Below, piece by piece: positions 16,253-25,550 of a DNA stretch of 64,000 nucleotides. This DNA is from Pelagibacterium sp. 26DY04 (lineage in GTDB: Bacteria; Pseudomonadota; Alphaproteobacteria; Rhizobiales; Devosiaceae). The notes below the pieces were generated by a model, which was given only the letters and a program-made list of their open reading frames with translations, ran no database searches and was not told the DNA's origin. The stretch lies in contig NZ_CP101731.1 of the NCBI RefSeq assembly GCF_031202305.1, forward strand, positions 1,798,001-1,862,000, read 5' to 3'. Each line of letters opens with the position of its first letter. Within the stretch, counting starts at the first letter, position 1. Both the position numbers and the translations under genes were made by a program.

Positions 16253-17365
16253 ATGATCGGCGAGCTTCCGTTCTTTCTCAATTATATCATCCCCTTTCTG
16301 GCGGTGCTGACCGTCATCGTCTTCGTGCACGAGATGGGCCATTACCTCGTCGCCCGCTGGAATGGCGTGGCGATCGACGCCTTCTCGGTCGGCTTTGGAC
16401 CCGAACTTTTCGGCTGGACCGATAAGCATGGGACGCGCTGGCGCCTGGCGGCGTTGCCGCTGGGCGGCTACGTCAAGTTTACCGGCGACGCCAACGAGGC
16501 CAGCGTTCCGGACCTCAATGCGCCCGAGCAAAACGATCCCGCGCTCGCTCCGCGCCTGTTCGCCAATAAATCGGTGTTCCAGCGCATGGCTGTCGTTGTC
16601 GCCGGCCCCTTGGCCAACATCATCTTCACCTTCCTGATTCTCTATGCGCTGCTTTTGGGCTATGGCCGGCTGACCCTGGCTCCCGTCGTGGGGGAGGTCG
16701 CCCCGGATTCCCCGGCGGCGGTCGCCGGTCTGGAATCGGGCGATACGTTTATTTCGGTCGACGGTTATGGCATTCGCGGTTTCGAGGACGTACAGCGCAT
16801 CGTTTCGACATCACCCGATCGGCGAGTTCCCGTGGTGATCGAACGGGACGGCGAGAGGCTGGACGTGACGCTGGTTCCGCAGCCGGAAACGACGACAACG
16901 CGCTTTGGCCGCGAGATCGAGGTGGGCCGCATCGGGGTGAGTCGCGAAGTCGGGGAGAACGATATCGTTCGCTATCAGCCCGACCCTCTCGAAGCGGTCG
17001 GCATGACCTTCGAGGAAATCTGGTTCATTATCGACCGCACCCTGATTTTTTTGGGTGACATTTTCATTGGCCGAGCCGATCTCGATCAGGTGGCCGGACC
17101 TGTTGGCATGGCTCAGGTATCAGGAGAGGTTGCGACCCTCGGCTTGTTAGCATTGGTTAACCTAACTGCACTTTTATCGCTCAACATCGGCATAATTAAC
17201 CTCTTCCCAGTACCAATGTTGGATGGTGGTCACCTGATGTACTACCTCTTCGAGGCTGTGCGCGGTCGACCCCTGAGCCAGCGCGTTCAGGAAATCGGGT
17301 ACCGCATCGGCTTTGCTCTGGTGTGTACGCTCATGGTCGCGACGCTTATCAACGACCTGATCTAG
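16253..17365 (+). CDS. rseP: Site-2 family zinc metalloprotease RseP
   Basis: Intramembrane protease that cleaves anti-sigma factors and leftover signal peptides in the inner membrane. The zinc motif HEMGH is at residues 26-30 in the first helix. One PDZ domain spans about residues 125-200 (GEVAPDSPAAVAGLESGD). The third zinc ligand region is LFPVPMLDGGHLMYY near residue 320. It has 370 residues and about four helices. It lies between cdsA and bamA, its usual position. Confidence 0.96.
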   Translation: MIGELPFFLNYIIPFLAVLTVIVFVHEMGHYLVARWNGVAIDAFSVGFGPELFGWTDKHGTRWRLAALPLGGYVKFTGDANEASVPDLNAPEQNDPALAPRLFANKSVFQRMAVVVAGPLANIIFTFLILYALLLGYGRLTLAPVVGEVAPDSPAAVAGLESGDTFISVDGYGIRGFEDVQRIVSTSPDRRVPVVIERDGERLDVTLVPQPETTTTRFGREIEVGRIGVSREVGENDIVRYQPDPLEAVGMTFEEIWFIIDRTLIFLGDIFIGRADLDQVAGPVGMAQVSGEVATLGLLALVNLTALLSLNIGIINLFPVPMLDGGHLMYYLFEAVRGRPLSQRVQEIGYRIGFALVCTLMVATLINDLI

Positions 17366-17556
17366 ATCGGGCGCGAGGTATCAAGGGGTTAGCGAGTGTT
17401 GCACGAAAACATGCATAGCCATCTTTTGGCCGCAGAGCGTGGGGTTTCGCCTTGCTCGCGGATCAAAAACAGGTAAAACCTGTCGTCGGAGTATGGGGGA
17501 ATCCATGTCTGGAGACGATTCCCGGCACAAGTCTCACAAGGCAAGCAAGAACAATC

Positions 17557-19659
17557 ATGACCAAATCAGCCAAGCTTTTGCATAGCGTCCTTCTCGCCAC
17601 GGCGCTCGTTTCAGTTGCGCCGTTTGCGGGGAGCGTGGCGCTGGCGCAGGCGCAGGTGGCCGAGGGAACTCAGGTCGCTGCGGTCGGGTTTGACGGCAAT
17701 AGCCGCTTCAACGACAACCAGCTCACCGCGATGGTCGATGTTGCAATTCGCCGGGTCTATACCCAGTCGGGCATTGCTACTGACATCCAGACAATCCAGG
17801 CCGCCTATACCCAAGCCGGCTACTCCAACGTGACGGTGACCCATCGGGTCGAGCCGACCGCAGATGGTCGCGTCCGTGTGTTCTTCGATGTCAACGAAGG
17901 TGATCGCGCGGGGATCGCTGCAATCAACTTCACTGGCAACAATTCGATCAGCTCCTCGGTGCTCGAGGGTGTCATCACCACCAAGGAAACGCACCTTCTG
18001 AGCTGGTTGTTCCGCGACGACGTCTATGCGGAGGATCGTCTCGCCCTCGATCGTGAACGCATTCGCCTCTATTACGCCAATCGCGGTTTCCCCGATGCGC
18101 GCGTGCTGTCGGCGGTTGCTCAGTTCGATGCCGAACGGAATGCCTATTACATCAACTTCACGGTTGATGAGGGGCAGCGCTACAATTTCGGCAACATCGC
18201 CATCGAGACCTCGATTCCTGGTCTTAATGCCGATGCGCTGCGCGGCAATATCTCGACTGGTAGCGGTAGCCGCTATTCGCTTTCGGACCTTTCAGAGAGC
18301 ACCAGTGATCTGGCAATCGCCGCGACCAACCAGGGTTATCCGTTTGCCGAAGTGCGCCCGCGCATCAATCGCAACCCGGAAGCCGGAACCTTTGACGTGA
18401 CCTATCTGGTCGATGAGGGGCCGCGCATCTATGTCGAGCGCATCAACATTACCGGTAACACCAAGACCCGTGACTACGTTATTCGCCGTGAGTTCGACTT
18501 TGCCGAAGGTGATCCGTTCAACCGCGCTCTGGTGACCCAGGGGCGTGCCGACATCGAGGCTCTCGGTTTCTTCCAATCGGTACAGGTGACTTCGGCTCCG
18601 GGCAGCGCGCCCGATCGCGTGGTTCTCAACGTGGCCGTGGTCGAAGGCAGCACCGGTAACTATGGTGTTGGCGCCGGCTACTCTACCCGCGACGGCATCT
18701 TTGGTGAAATCTCGCTCACTGAGCGCAATTTCCTCGGTCGCGGTCAGTATCTCCGCGCTGCCATCGGACGTTCGGAAAGCGGTGAAACCTACGATTTCAG
18801 CTTCACCGAGCCTCGTTTCATGGGGTTGCAGGTTTCGGCCGGCATCGATCTCTATCGCCGGGTGACCGACGAAGGAAACAACTTCACCTACGGTACGGCG
18901 ACGACCGGTGGTCAGCTTCGCTTCGGCCTGCCGATCATTGAAGACCTCACGCTGACCACTCGCCTCGGCATCGAACAGGTGGAGTTTACCGACGACGAGA
19001 GTCCCTTGGCACCCGCCTACATTGGCGGCACACGTGACCGTCTCAATGTCGGCTACACGCTCACCTACGACACTCTGGACAACCAGCGCCGTCCGACCGA
19101 AGGCATGATCCTGTCCTTCTCCCAGGACTACACCACGCTCACCTCCGACTTCCTGACCACTGAAGTCCGAGCTCGCGTCTATTATCCGATCTGGGAAGAG
19201 ATGGGTGTGGTCGCGAGCCTGCGCGGCACGGCGGGTACCGTCACCGACGTTGATGGCGGCGGCATCCACCCGACCGATGCCTTCCAGCTCGGTCCGGATC
19301 TTGTACGTGGTTATCGCTACGGTGGCATGGGTGCTCGCACCACTGCCAGCGACGATCCTGTCGGCATCCTTTCGTATGCTGGTCTTTCTGCCGAAGTCGA
19401 CTTCCCGCTCCCCTTCCTTCCGGAAAATTGGGGTCTGCGCGGCGCGGTCTGGGGTGACGCCGGCTGGATTGACGGTATCCCGGATACTGAAGGTGTGGAG
19501 ACCACAGGCCTGGGCGGCGAATTCAAGTCGTCGGTCGGTGGCTCGCTGATCTGGGAATCGCCGTTAGGCCCGCTGCGTGGCGACTTCGCTCACGTCATCG
19601 ACCCGAACGATCAGGACGAAACGCAGGTCTTCCAACTCACGTTGTCGACCCTGTTCTAA
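17557..19659 (+). CDS. bamA: Outer membrane protein assembly factor BamA
   Basis: Essential outer-membrane insertase for beta-barrel proteins. The ATG at 17557 begins a clear signal peptide (MTKSAKLLHSVLLATALVSV, cleavage likely after SVALAQA). Then come five POTRA domains (to about residue 345) and a 16-strand barrel ending with a C-terminal Phe (FQLTLSTLF). 700 residues. The frame is open to 17452, but that extension would bury the signal peptide. The 191-base leader has a GGGAATC/GATTCCC stem (17497-17523). A terminator-like hairpin separates it from lpxD. Confidence 0.96.
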   Translation: MTKSAKLLHSVLLATALVSVAPFAGSVALAQAQVAEGTQVAAVGFDGNSRFNDNQLTAMVDVAIRRVYTQSGIATDIQTIQAAYTQAGYSNVTVTHRVEPTADGRVRVFFDVNEGDRAGIAAINFTGNNSISSSVLEGVITTKETHLLSWLFRDDVYAEDRLALDRERIRLYYANRGFPDARVLSAVAQFDAERNAYYINFTVDEGQRYNFGNIAIETSIPGLNADALRGNISTGSGSRYSLSDLSESTSDLAIAATNQGYPFAEVRPRINRNPEAGTFDVTYLVDEGPRIYVERINITGNTKTRDYVIRREFDFAEGDPFNRALVTQGRADIEALGFFQSVQVTSAPGSAPDRVVLNVAVVEGSTGNYGVGAGYSTRDGIFGEISLTERNFLGRGQYLRAAIGRSESGETYDFSFTEPRFMGLQVSAGIDLYRRVTDEGNNFTYGTATTGGQLRFGLPIIEDLTLTTRLGIEQVEFTDDESPLAPAYIGGTRDRLNVGYTLTYDTLDNQRRPTEGMILSFSQDYTTLTSDFLTTEVRARVYYPIWEEMGVVASLRGTAGTVTDVDGGGIHPTDAFQLGPDLVRGYRYGGMGARTTASDDPVGILSYAGLSAEVDFPLPFLPENWGLRGAVWGDAGWIDGIPDTEGVETTGLGGEFKSSVGGSLIWESPLGPLRGDFAHVIDPNDQDETQVFQLTLSTLF

Positions 19660-19683
19660 TCGTCCAATTCATGGAAAAAGCTG

Positions 19684-19717
19684 AAGCCGCGGCGTACCAA
19701 AGCCGCGGTTTCTTTTT
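19684..19717 (+). terminator. Intrinsic-type terminator between bamA and lpxD
   Basis: AAGCCGCGG (19684-19692) pairs with CCGCGGTTT (19703-19711, one G-T pair), followed by CTTTTT. It lies 24 bases after bamA and ends 12 bases before lpxD. It looks strong enough to lower readthrough, so the lpx genes would get fewer transcripts than bamA unless they have another promoter. Confidence 0.65.
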
Positions 19718-19728
19718 CAGGCGGTCCA

Positions 19729-20751
19729 ATGATCGACAAACGCTTTCATGAATGCACCGGGCCTGTCCGGCTGTCGGATCTGCTCACCTCTTCCGGTCAC
19801 CACGATCTGGCGGCCACGCTTTCGATCGATCCGCTAATCCAAGGCGCGAGCGATCTCTCGGACGCCGGCGCCGATGCCATCTCCTTTGCCGCAAGCAAAG
19901 CGTATTCCGATCAGCTCCCGACCAGCGGAGCCGGTGTCGTTCTGGTAACGGCGGATCTTGCGGAGGCCGTGGCAAAAGGTGCGCTCGCCGTCATTTGCGA
20001 GAATCCCTATGATGTCTTCGTCGACGTGCTCAATGTGCTGTATCCCAATGACAGCGCAGCGGTCATCCAGGCATCGATACGTTCCGAACCCGCGCCTTTT
20101 ATCGAGCCGGGCGTTACGATCGGGGCGGGTGTGGCAATCGGTGCCGGCGCGCAGATCGGGTCAGGAACGGTTATCGGCGCGAACACCACGATCGGGGCAG
20201 GGGTGGCGATCGGCCGGAACTGCGTCATTGGCCCCAACGTATCGATCGAGTGCGCCTATCTGGGCAATGAGGTGGTTCTTCAACCCGGCGTGGTGATCGG
20301 AGCGGAAGGATTCGGTTTCCAGTTGCGGGCAGACCGGCACCGCAAGATTCCCCAGCTTGGGCGTGTTATCATTCAGGATCGCGTTGAGCTGGGTGCCAAT
20401 ACCACAGTCGATCGCGGCACGCTTGGGGATACTGTCATTGGCGAAGGTTCCAAGATCGACAATCTGGTTCAGATCGGCCACAACTGCCGTATTGGACGCA
20501 ATTGCGTCATCTCGGGCATGTGCGGGCTAAGTGGCTCCACCATTCTCGAAGATGGCGTTGTGATGGGCGGCAATGTCGGAAGCGCCGGCCATCTGCGTAT
20601 CGGCGCGAACTCGCGCATTCTCGCCCGGTCCGGCATAACCCACAGCTTTCCTGCCGGCTCCAATATTGCCGGAGCGCCGGCACAGGATGTAAGGATGTGG
20701 AAGCGCGAGGTCGCCGCGATCAGACGATTGACTAAAGGGGATAAGGTTTGA
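19729..20751 (+). CDS. lpxD: UDP-3-O-(3-hydroxyacyl)glucosamine N-acyltransferase
   Basis: Third step of lipid A synthesis, adding the N-linked acyl chain. After an N-terminal uridine-binding domain (residues 1-110) comes a left-handed beta helix made of hexapeptides ([20 protein letters not shown]). The catalytic His region is [10 protein letters not shown]. The C-terminal helix ends [14 protein letters not shown]. It has 340 residues. The next gene overlaps the stop by 4 bases. Confidence 0.96.
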   Translation: MIDKRFHECTGPVRLSDLLTSSGHHDLAATLSIDPLIQGASDLSDAGADAISFAASKAYSDQLPTSGAGVVLVTADLAEAVAKGALAVICENPYDVFVDVLNVLYPNDSAAVIQASIRSEPAPFIEPGVTIGAGVAIGAGAQIGSGTVIGANTTIGAGVAIGRNCVIGPNVSIECAYLGNEVVLQPGVVIGAEGFGFQLRADRHRKIPQLGRVIIQDRVELGANTTVDRGTLGDTVIGEGSKIDNLVQIGHNCRIGRNCVISGMCGLSGSTILEDGVVMGGNVGSAGHLRIGANSRILARSGITHSFPAGSNIAGAPAQDVRMWKREVAAIRRLTKGDKV

Positions 20752-21236
20752 GTACGCTCAGTGAGGATACGGCCCGGCAGGGGGGCGAACTCTCCAGAAT
20801 GGAGATTGACGCGATTCTCAAGGCCCTGCCGCATCGCTATCCCTTCCTGATGATCGACCGCATCATCGATATCGACGGCGATGAGTCGGCAATCGGCATC
20901 AAGAATGTGACGTACAACGAGCCGCAGTTCCTCGGCCATTTTCCGGGCGAACCGATCTTTCCGGGCGTTCTGATTATCGAAGGAATGGCCCAGACCGCGG
21001 GGGCGATTGTCATCAACCTCGAAAATCAGTCCGGCGCCCGGCACATCGTCTATCTGCTGACGATCGACGCGGTAAAATTCCGCAAGCCGGCCAAGCCCGG
21101 CGATCGCCTTGAATATCACATAAAAAAGATCCATCGGCGTAAGACCGTCGGCCGTTACGAAGCCAAGGCCATCGTGGATGGAACCGTGATTGCCGAGGCC
21201 GAAATCGGTGCGATGATCGTCAAGGAACAAGAGTGA
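20748..21236 (+). CDS. fabZ: 3-hydroxyacyl-[acyl-carrier-protein] dehydratase FabZ
   Basis: Dehydrates beta-hydroxyacyl-ACP in fatty acid elongation and thereby competes with lipid A for the same precursor. Hot-dog fold with [11 protein letters not shown] and the catalytic [19 protein letters not shown] (His and Glu). The TTG at 20748 overlaps the lpxD stop (TTGA) and gives 162 residues; an ATG at 20799 would give 145, which is closer to the family mean, and cannot be excluded. Confidence 0.95.
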   Translation: MSTLSEDTARQGGELSRMEIDAILKALPHRYPFLMIDRIIDIDGDESAIGIKNVTYNEPQFLGHFPGEPIFPGVLIIEGMAQTAGAIVINLENQSGARHIVYLLTIDAVKFRKPAKPGDRLEYHIKKIHRRKTVGRYEAKAIVDGTVIAEAEIGAMIVKEQE

Positions 21237-22048
21237 CCGCAAAAATCCATCCTACGGCCATCGTTAGCGAGAAGGCGACGCTGGGCGAAAACGTTTTGAT
21301 CGGGCCCTACTGTATCGTCGGCGATGACGTGACGCTCGGAGACGAGGTCGAACTTGTTTCGCATGTGTCGGTCGATGGCCGGACAGCAATCGGGGCCCGC
21401 ACCAAGATCTATCCGTTTTCCTCGATCGGCCACCCGCCTCAGGATCTCAAATTCGAAGGCGAGCCCAGCACCGTGACGATCGGTGAAGACTGCGTGCTTC
21501 GCGAATACGTCACCATCAATCCCGGCACCGCGGGCGGGGGAATGGAGACGCGTGTGGGCAACCATTGCCTGCTCATGGTCGGCGTGCACATCGCGCATGA
21601 TTGCCGTGTGGGGAACTATGTGGTCATGGCCAACCAGGCCTCGCTGGCTGGTCATTGCGTGGTTGACGATTACGTCAGGTTCGGCGGCATTTGCGGCGTG
21701 CACCAGTTCGTCCGCATCGGGGCGCATGCCTTTGTGGGCGCCATGTCGTTCGTCGAGAACGATGTTATTCCGTATGGCTCGGTGCTCGGAAATCGCGCCT
21801 ATCTCGGCGGGCTTAATCTCGTCGGTCTCAAGCGCCGTAAGTTCGACCGCGAATCCATTCATGCGCTCCGAGCCGCCTATCGAATGGTTTTCTCGAACGA
21901 AGGCACGTTGCGCGAGCGCATCGAGGATGCAGCCGAAATTTTCAAGGGCGAGAAGCTCGTCGAGGACGTTATCAACTTTATCCGCAAGCCGTCCGAACGC
22001 GCGCTTTGCATGCCGCGCAATGGTAACGGCACGACAACCGAAGAATGA
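21233..22048 (+). CDS. lpxA: Acyl-[ACP]--UDP-N-acetylglucosamine O-acyltransferase
   Basis: First step of lipid A synthesis. Left-handed beta helix of hexapeptides from residue 1, with the catalytic histidine region [11 protein letters not shown] and [14 protein letters not shown]-terminal helical bundle from about residue 190 ([19 protein letters not shown]). 271 residues. GTG start overlapping the fabZ stop by 4 bases (GTGA). lpxI overlaps its stop in turn (ATGA), so the block is translationally chained. Confidence 0.97.
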   Translation: MTAKIHPTAIVSEKATLGENVLIGPYCIVGDDVTLGDEVELVSHVSVDGRTAIGARTKIYPFSSIGHPPQDLKFEGEPSTVTIGEDCVLREYVTINPGTAGGGMETRVGNHCLLMVGVHIAHDCRVGNYVVMANQASLAGHCVVDDYVRFGGICGVHQFVRIGAHAFVGAMSFVENDVIPYGSVLGNRAYLGGLNLVGLKRRKFDRESIHALRAAYRMVFSNEGTLRERIEDAAEIFKGEKLVEDVINFIRKPSERALCMPRNGNGTTTEE

Positions 22049-22872
22049 GCGCCCCTGGGCGGCTAGCGCTGGTTGCAGGCTCGGGAGACCTCGTGCCCCA
22101 AGCGATCGCTGCTGCTCGTGCCGCCGGCTGGGAAGTTCGCGTTCTGTCGCTGCGTCCACGTGCCGATCTTGCCGATGAAAACCCGTTCCCAATCAAGGTT
22201 TCGAGGCCCGATCAGGTCCTCCGCGAAATACGCAAGTTCAAAGCCACCCATGTTTGTGCCGTGGGCGGCATGCACATGTCGGACCGCGAACGCGAGACTT
22301 TCGCCGAGTTTGCGGGCGAAAAGGATGCGACGGCCAAGGGCGACAGCAAGCTCTCGCAGCTCGGCGCGGCTCTCCTCAAGATTCTCGGACTGCCGTTCAT
22401 CGGTGTGCATGAGATTGTATCCGATCTCCTGGCGCCCGCAGGGCAGATCGGTGCCGTGACCGCCTCTGATGAAATCGCTCGCACTGCCGAATTTGCTTTC
22501 GATGCTGCGCGAAAGGCAGGTGCCCTGGACCTGGGCCAGGCGCTAGTGGTGACCGGCGGCCGCGTTATCGCTACCGAGGACATTGGCGGCACTGACGAAC
22601 TGCTACACCGCTGCCGGACCTATCGCGAGCGGGGACTGATCGGAAACGGGCGCGGCCATATCGTAATGGCCAAAACGTCCAAGCCGGGACAGCCGCTGCA
22701 CGTCGATCTGCCCGCCATCGGCAAGCGCACCATAGAATTGGCCCGCGAGGCAGGAATCGAGGCGATCGTCGTTGAAGCGGGGCGCACATTGTTGATCGGG
22801 CGCGCCGAGCTCGTCTCTGCTGCCGATGCCGCCGGTATAGCGCTCATCGGCCTCACGGCTTCCAATGACTAG
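22045..22872 (+). CDS. lpxI: UDP-2,3-diacylglucosamine diphosphatase LpxI
   Basis: Hydrolyses UDP-diacylglucosamine to lipid X in lipid A synthesis. LpxI is the alphaproteobacterial replacement for LpxH, with an unrelated fold. Seen here: GRLALVAGSGDLVPQAIAAA at the start, AVGGMHMSDR, GVHEIVSDLLAPAG and the C-terminal active-site lobe GHIVMAKTSKPGQ with VDLPAIG and EAIVVEAGRTLL. It is 275 residues, flanked by lpxA (4-base overlap) and lpxB (8-base overlap). Confidence 0.95.
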   Translation: MSAPGRLALVAGSGDLVPQAIAAARAAGWEVRVLSLRPRADLADENPFPIKVSRPDQVLREIRKFKATHVCAVGGMHMSDRERETFAEFAGEKDATAKGDSKLSQLGAALLKILGLPFIGVHEIVSDLLAPAGQIGAVTASDEIARTAEFAFDAARKAGALDLGQALVVTGGRVIATEDIGGTDELLHRCRTYRERGLIGNGRGHIVMAKTSKPGQPLHVDLPAIGKRTIELAREAGIEAIVVEAGRTLLIGRAELVSAADAAGIALIGLTASND

Positions 22873-23989
22873 CGTTTTCATTCTCGCCGGCGAAGCTTCG
22901 GGTGATCGCATTGGCGCGAACCTCATGGCCGGCCTTAAGAGCAGGCGACCGGAGCTCGCTATTTTCGGCGTGGGCGGCGACGCCATGGAAGGCGAGGGGC
23001 TAACCTCGCTTTTTCCCATGGATGATCTTGCCGTCATGGGGTATCGCGACGTCATTGTCCGCCTGCCGCTCCTCCTCTGGCGCGCGAGGCAGGTGGCTTC
23101 CACTATCCTACGCCAGCGACCGGCGGCAGTCGTTTTCATCGATGCCCAGGTCTTTTCCAAGGTGGTGGCGCAATCGCTGCGCAGGCGCGGCTATCGCGAT
23201 TCGATCATTCTCTACGTCGCCCCGGCCGTCTGGGCGTGGGGTGCGGTGCGGGCCAAAAAATTGGCGGCGGTCTTCAACGAAGTTCTGTCCGTTCTGCCGT
23301 TCGAGCCCGAGGCGATGCGCCGGCTGGGAGGTCCGGAGACCGCCTATGTAGGCCATCCGGCGCTCGAGCAATACCCTATGCGTGCCTCGCAGCCCGCGTC
23401 TGGACCGGTTTTGCTGCTTCCTGGCAGCCGTTCTGGCGAGATCGCCCGGCATCTTCCCATGCTGGGTGCCGCCGCCGCGCAGCTTGCCGACCTTCCATCG
23501 GTTACCGGTTTCGCCATTCTTTCGACGCGCTCCCAAGCCGCGCGAATCAGCAGCGTCGTCAGCCGATGGCCGCTCTCCGTTTCCGTGCTCGTGACCCGCG
23601 AGGAGCGGCACGCGGCGTTGCACGAGGCGGTTGCCGCCATCGCCGCCAGCGGCACAGTCACCCTCGAACTTGCTCTTGCCGGTGTTCCACAAGTGCTCAC
23701 TTATGTTGCGGAGGGCGCGCAAGTACGCATGTTCGAAAAAGCCACCACGCAATTTATCGGGCTGCCCAACATCATCGCGGATCGCCAGGTGATTCCAGAG
23801 GTTTTGTTTGCCCACAAGGGCGAAACCGATAAGCTCGTGGGTATTGCCAGATCGCTGATCGGCAACCCGGAAGCTCTGGCTAAGCAAGTTGCCAGCTTCC
23901 GCGAAATCCGCGCGGTCATGGAAATAGGGGCACCCGAGGCGCCCCTTCAAGATCCTGTCGAAAAAATTCTCGGCTACCTGCCGACTTAG
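22865..23989 (+). CDS. lpxB: Lipid-A-disaccharide synthase
   Basis: Glycosyltransferase joining lipid X and UDP-diacylglucosamine at the inner membrane. It begins MTSVFILAGEASGDRIGANLM, the family hallmark, with VAPAVWAWGAVRAKKLA, LLLPGSRSGEI and the C-terminal PNIIADRQVIPEVL. The length is 374 residues. The stop TAG lies inside the first stem of the repeat at 23988, which fills the gap to the converging gltA gene. Confidence 0.96.
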   Translation: MTSVFILAGEASGDRIGANLMAGLKSRRPELAIFGVGGDAMEGEGLTSLFPMDDLAVMGYRDVIVRLPLLLWRARQVASTILRQRPAAVVFIDAQVFSKVVAQSLRRRGYRDSIILYVAPAVWAWGAVRAKKLAAVFNEVLSVLPFEPEAMRRLGGPETAYVGHPALEQYPMRASQPASGPVLLLPGSRSGEIARHLPMLGAAAAQLADLPSVTGFAILSTRSQAARISSVVSRWPLSVSVLVTREERHAALHEAVAAIAASGTVTLELALAGVPQVLTYVAEGAQVRMFEKATTQFIGLPNIIADRQVIPEVLFAHKGETDKLVGIARSLIGNPEALAKQVASFREIRAVMEIGAPEAPLQDPVEKILGYLPT

Positions 23990-24087
23990 AGCCGAGGATT
24001 TGATCGACTCAAATTCTCGGCTCTAAGCCTTTGTTTTGGCGCGTGTCCGAACCGCAAAACCGTTTCCACTTTTGCTGGACACACTCT
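23988..24087. repeat. RIME-like repeat, copy A, between converging lpxB and gltA
   Basis: Two modules. The first is a 16-bp stem with one G-T pair (AGAGCCGAGGATTTGA at 23988-24003 with its partner at 24009-24024, loop TCGAC). The second, 24041-24087, has an outer GTGTCC/GGACAC arm (24043-24048, 24077-24082) and an inner GCAAAA/TTTTGC arm. Almost the same sequence is at 33926-34030. The element fills nearly the whole gap between the two stop codons and probably works as a two-way terminator. Confidence 0.8.
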
Positions 24088-24089
24088 AT

Positions 24090-25379
24090 CTAGCGCTGCG
24101 CGATATCCACGTAGTCGCGTGTCGTGGCACCATGATAGAGCTGGCGCGGACGACCGATCTTCTTCTGCGGATCGCCGATCATTTCCTTCCACTGTGCGAT
24201 CCAGCCGACGGTGCGCGACAGTGCGAAAATGGCCGTGAACATCGAGGTCGGGAACCCGATGGCATCGAGAATGATGCCGGAATAGAAGTCCACATTGGGA
24301 TAGAGCTTGCGCTCAACGAAATAGGGATCTTCGAGCGCGATCTTTTCGAGCTCCTGGGCCACCTGCAAGGTGGGGTTGTTTTCAACGCCCAACAGTTCGA
24401 GAACTTCGCGTGCCGATTCCTGCATCACCGCGGCGCGAGGATCATAATTCTTATAGACCCGGTGACCGAAGCCCATCAGGCGGAATGGATCGTTCTTGTC
24501 CTTCGCGCGCTCGATGAACTCGGGAATGCGATCGACGGTACCGATTTCGCGCAGCATGTTGAGCGCGGCCTCGTTGGCGCCGCCATGGGCGGGACCCCAA
24601 AGGCAGGCAACGCCAGCCGCGATGCAGGCGAAGGGATTGGCGTCCGACGAGCCCGAAAGCCGCACGGTCGAAGTCGATGCATTCTGTTCGTGATCGGCAT
24701 GAAGCGTGAAGATGCGGTCCATCGCCTTGGCGACCACGGGATCGACCTTGTACTCCTCGGCCGGCACGGCAAAGCACATGTGCAGGAAGTTCGATGCGTA
24801 ATCGAGATCGTTGCGCGGATAAACGAAGGGCTGTCCCACCGAATATTTATACGCCATGGCGGCAATGGTCGGCAGCTTGGCGACCATGCGGATCGAGGCG
24901 ATCTCGCGCTGCATGGGGTCGGAAATATCGGTGGAGTCGTGATAGAACGCCGCCATCGCGCCAACCACGCCGGTGACGATCGCCATGGGGTGCGCGTCGC
25001 GCCGGAAGCCGCGGTAGAAATAGTGCATCTGCTCATGCACCATGGTGTGCCGTGTCACGCGGTTTTCGAAATCGGCCAGTTCCGCCTTGCTGGGGAGTTC
25101 CCCGTAAAGCAGCAGATAGCAGACTTCGATGTATGAGCTCTTGGCCGCCAATTGTTCGATCGGGTAGCCGCGATAGAGCAACTCGCCCTTGTCGCCATCG
25201 ATATAGGTGATGGCGCTGTCGCAGGCTGCCGTCGAGGTGAAGCCCGGATCGTAGGTGAAGAGACCTGTCTTGGCATAAAGCGACCGGATGTCGATCACGT
25301 CGGGTCCCACCGTGCCGCTGAGCACCGGGAACTCGTAGGTCTCATCGCCCAGAGTTAGCTTTGCCGTAGTTTCGCTCAT
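24090..25379 (-). CDS. gltA: Citrate synthase
   Basis: Condenses acetyl-CoA and oxaloacetate, the entry step of the TCA cycle. Hexameric type II enzyme of 429 residues. The catalytic residues lie in [14 protein letters not shown] (His), [15 protein letters not shown] (His) and NVDFYSGI (Asp). The N-terminus [18 protein letters not shown] is the usual beta domain. The ATG at 25379 follows GGGAGGCACTTC. gltX lies 171 bases upstream on the same strand; a hairpin in between suggests separate transcripts. Confidence 0.98.
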   Translation of the reverse strand: MSETTAKLTLGDETYEFPVLSGTVGPDVIDIRSLYAKTGLFTYDPGFTSTAACDSAITYIDGDKGELLYRGYPIEQLAAKSSYIEVCYLLLYGELPSKAELADFENRVTRHTMVHEQMHYFYRGFRRDAHPMAIVTGVVGAMAAFYHDSTDISDPMQREIASIRMVAKLPTIAAMAYKYSVGQPFVYPRNDLDYASNFLHMCFAVPAEEYKVDPVVAKAMDRIFTLHADHEQNASTSTVRLSGSSDANPFACIAAGVACLWGPAHGGANEAALNMLREIGTVDRIPEFIERAKDKNDPFRLMGFGHRVYKNYDPRAAVMQESAREVLELLGVENNPTLQVAQELEKIALEDPYFVERKLYPNVDFYSGIILDAIGFPTSMFTAIFALSRTVGWIAQWKEMIGDPQKKIGRPRQLYHGATTRDYVDIAQR

Positions 25380-25490
25380 GAAGTGCCTCCCGGTTCATCG
25401 GCTCAGCGCCGTGGCGAGCAGTAGGGCCCGTCCGATCTGAGCACGCACAACGACTTCGTAAAAATGCTTCGCTTGGGTATCCGAATTTGC

Positions 25491-25517
25491 AGAGCCATGC
25501 AACTGCGTCATGGCTCT
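25491..25517 (-). terminator. Hairpin between gltX and gltA
   Basis: On the minus strand AGAGCCATG, a 9-base loop and CATGGCTCT form a perfect 9-bp stem placed 33 bases after the gltX stop. The tail (GCAAATTCGG) is not T-rich, so it may be a weak or Rho-assisted terminator. Confidence 0.45.
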
Positions 25518-25550
25518 TGACGTATAGGTAAGCTGGCGATCAGGCGCCAC

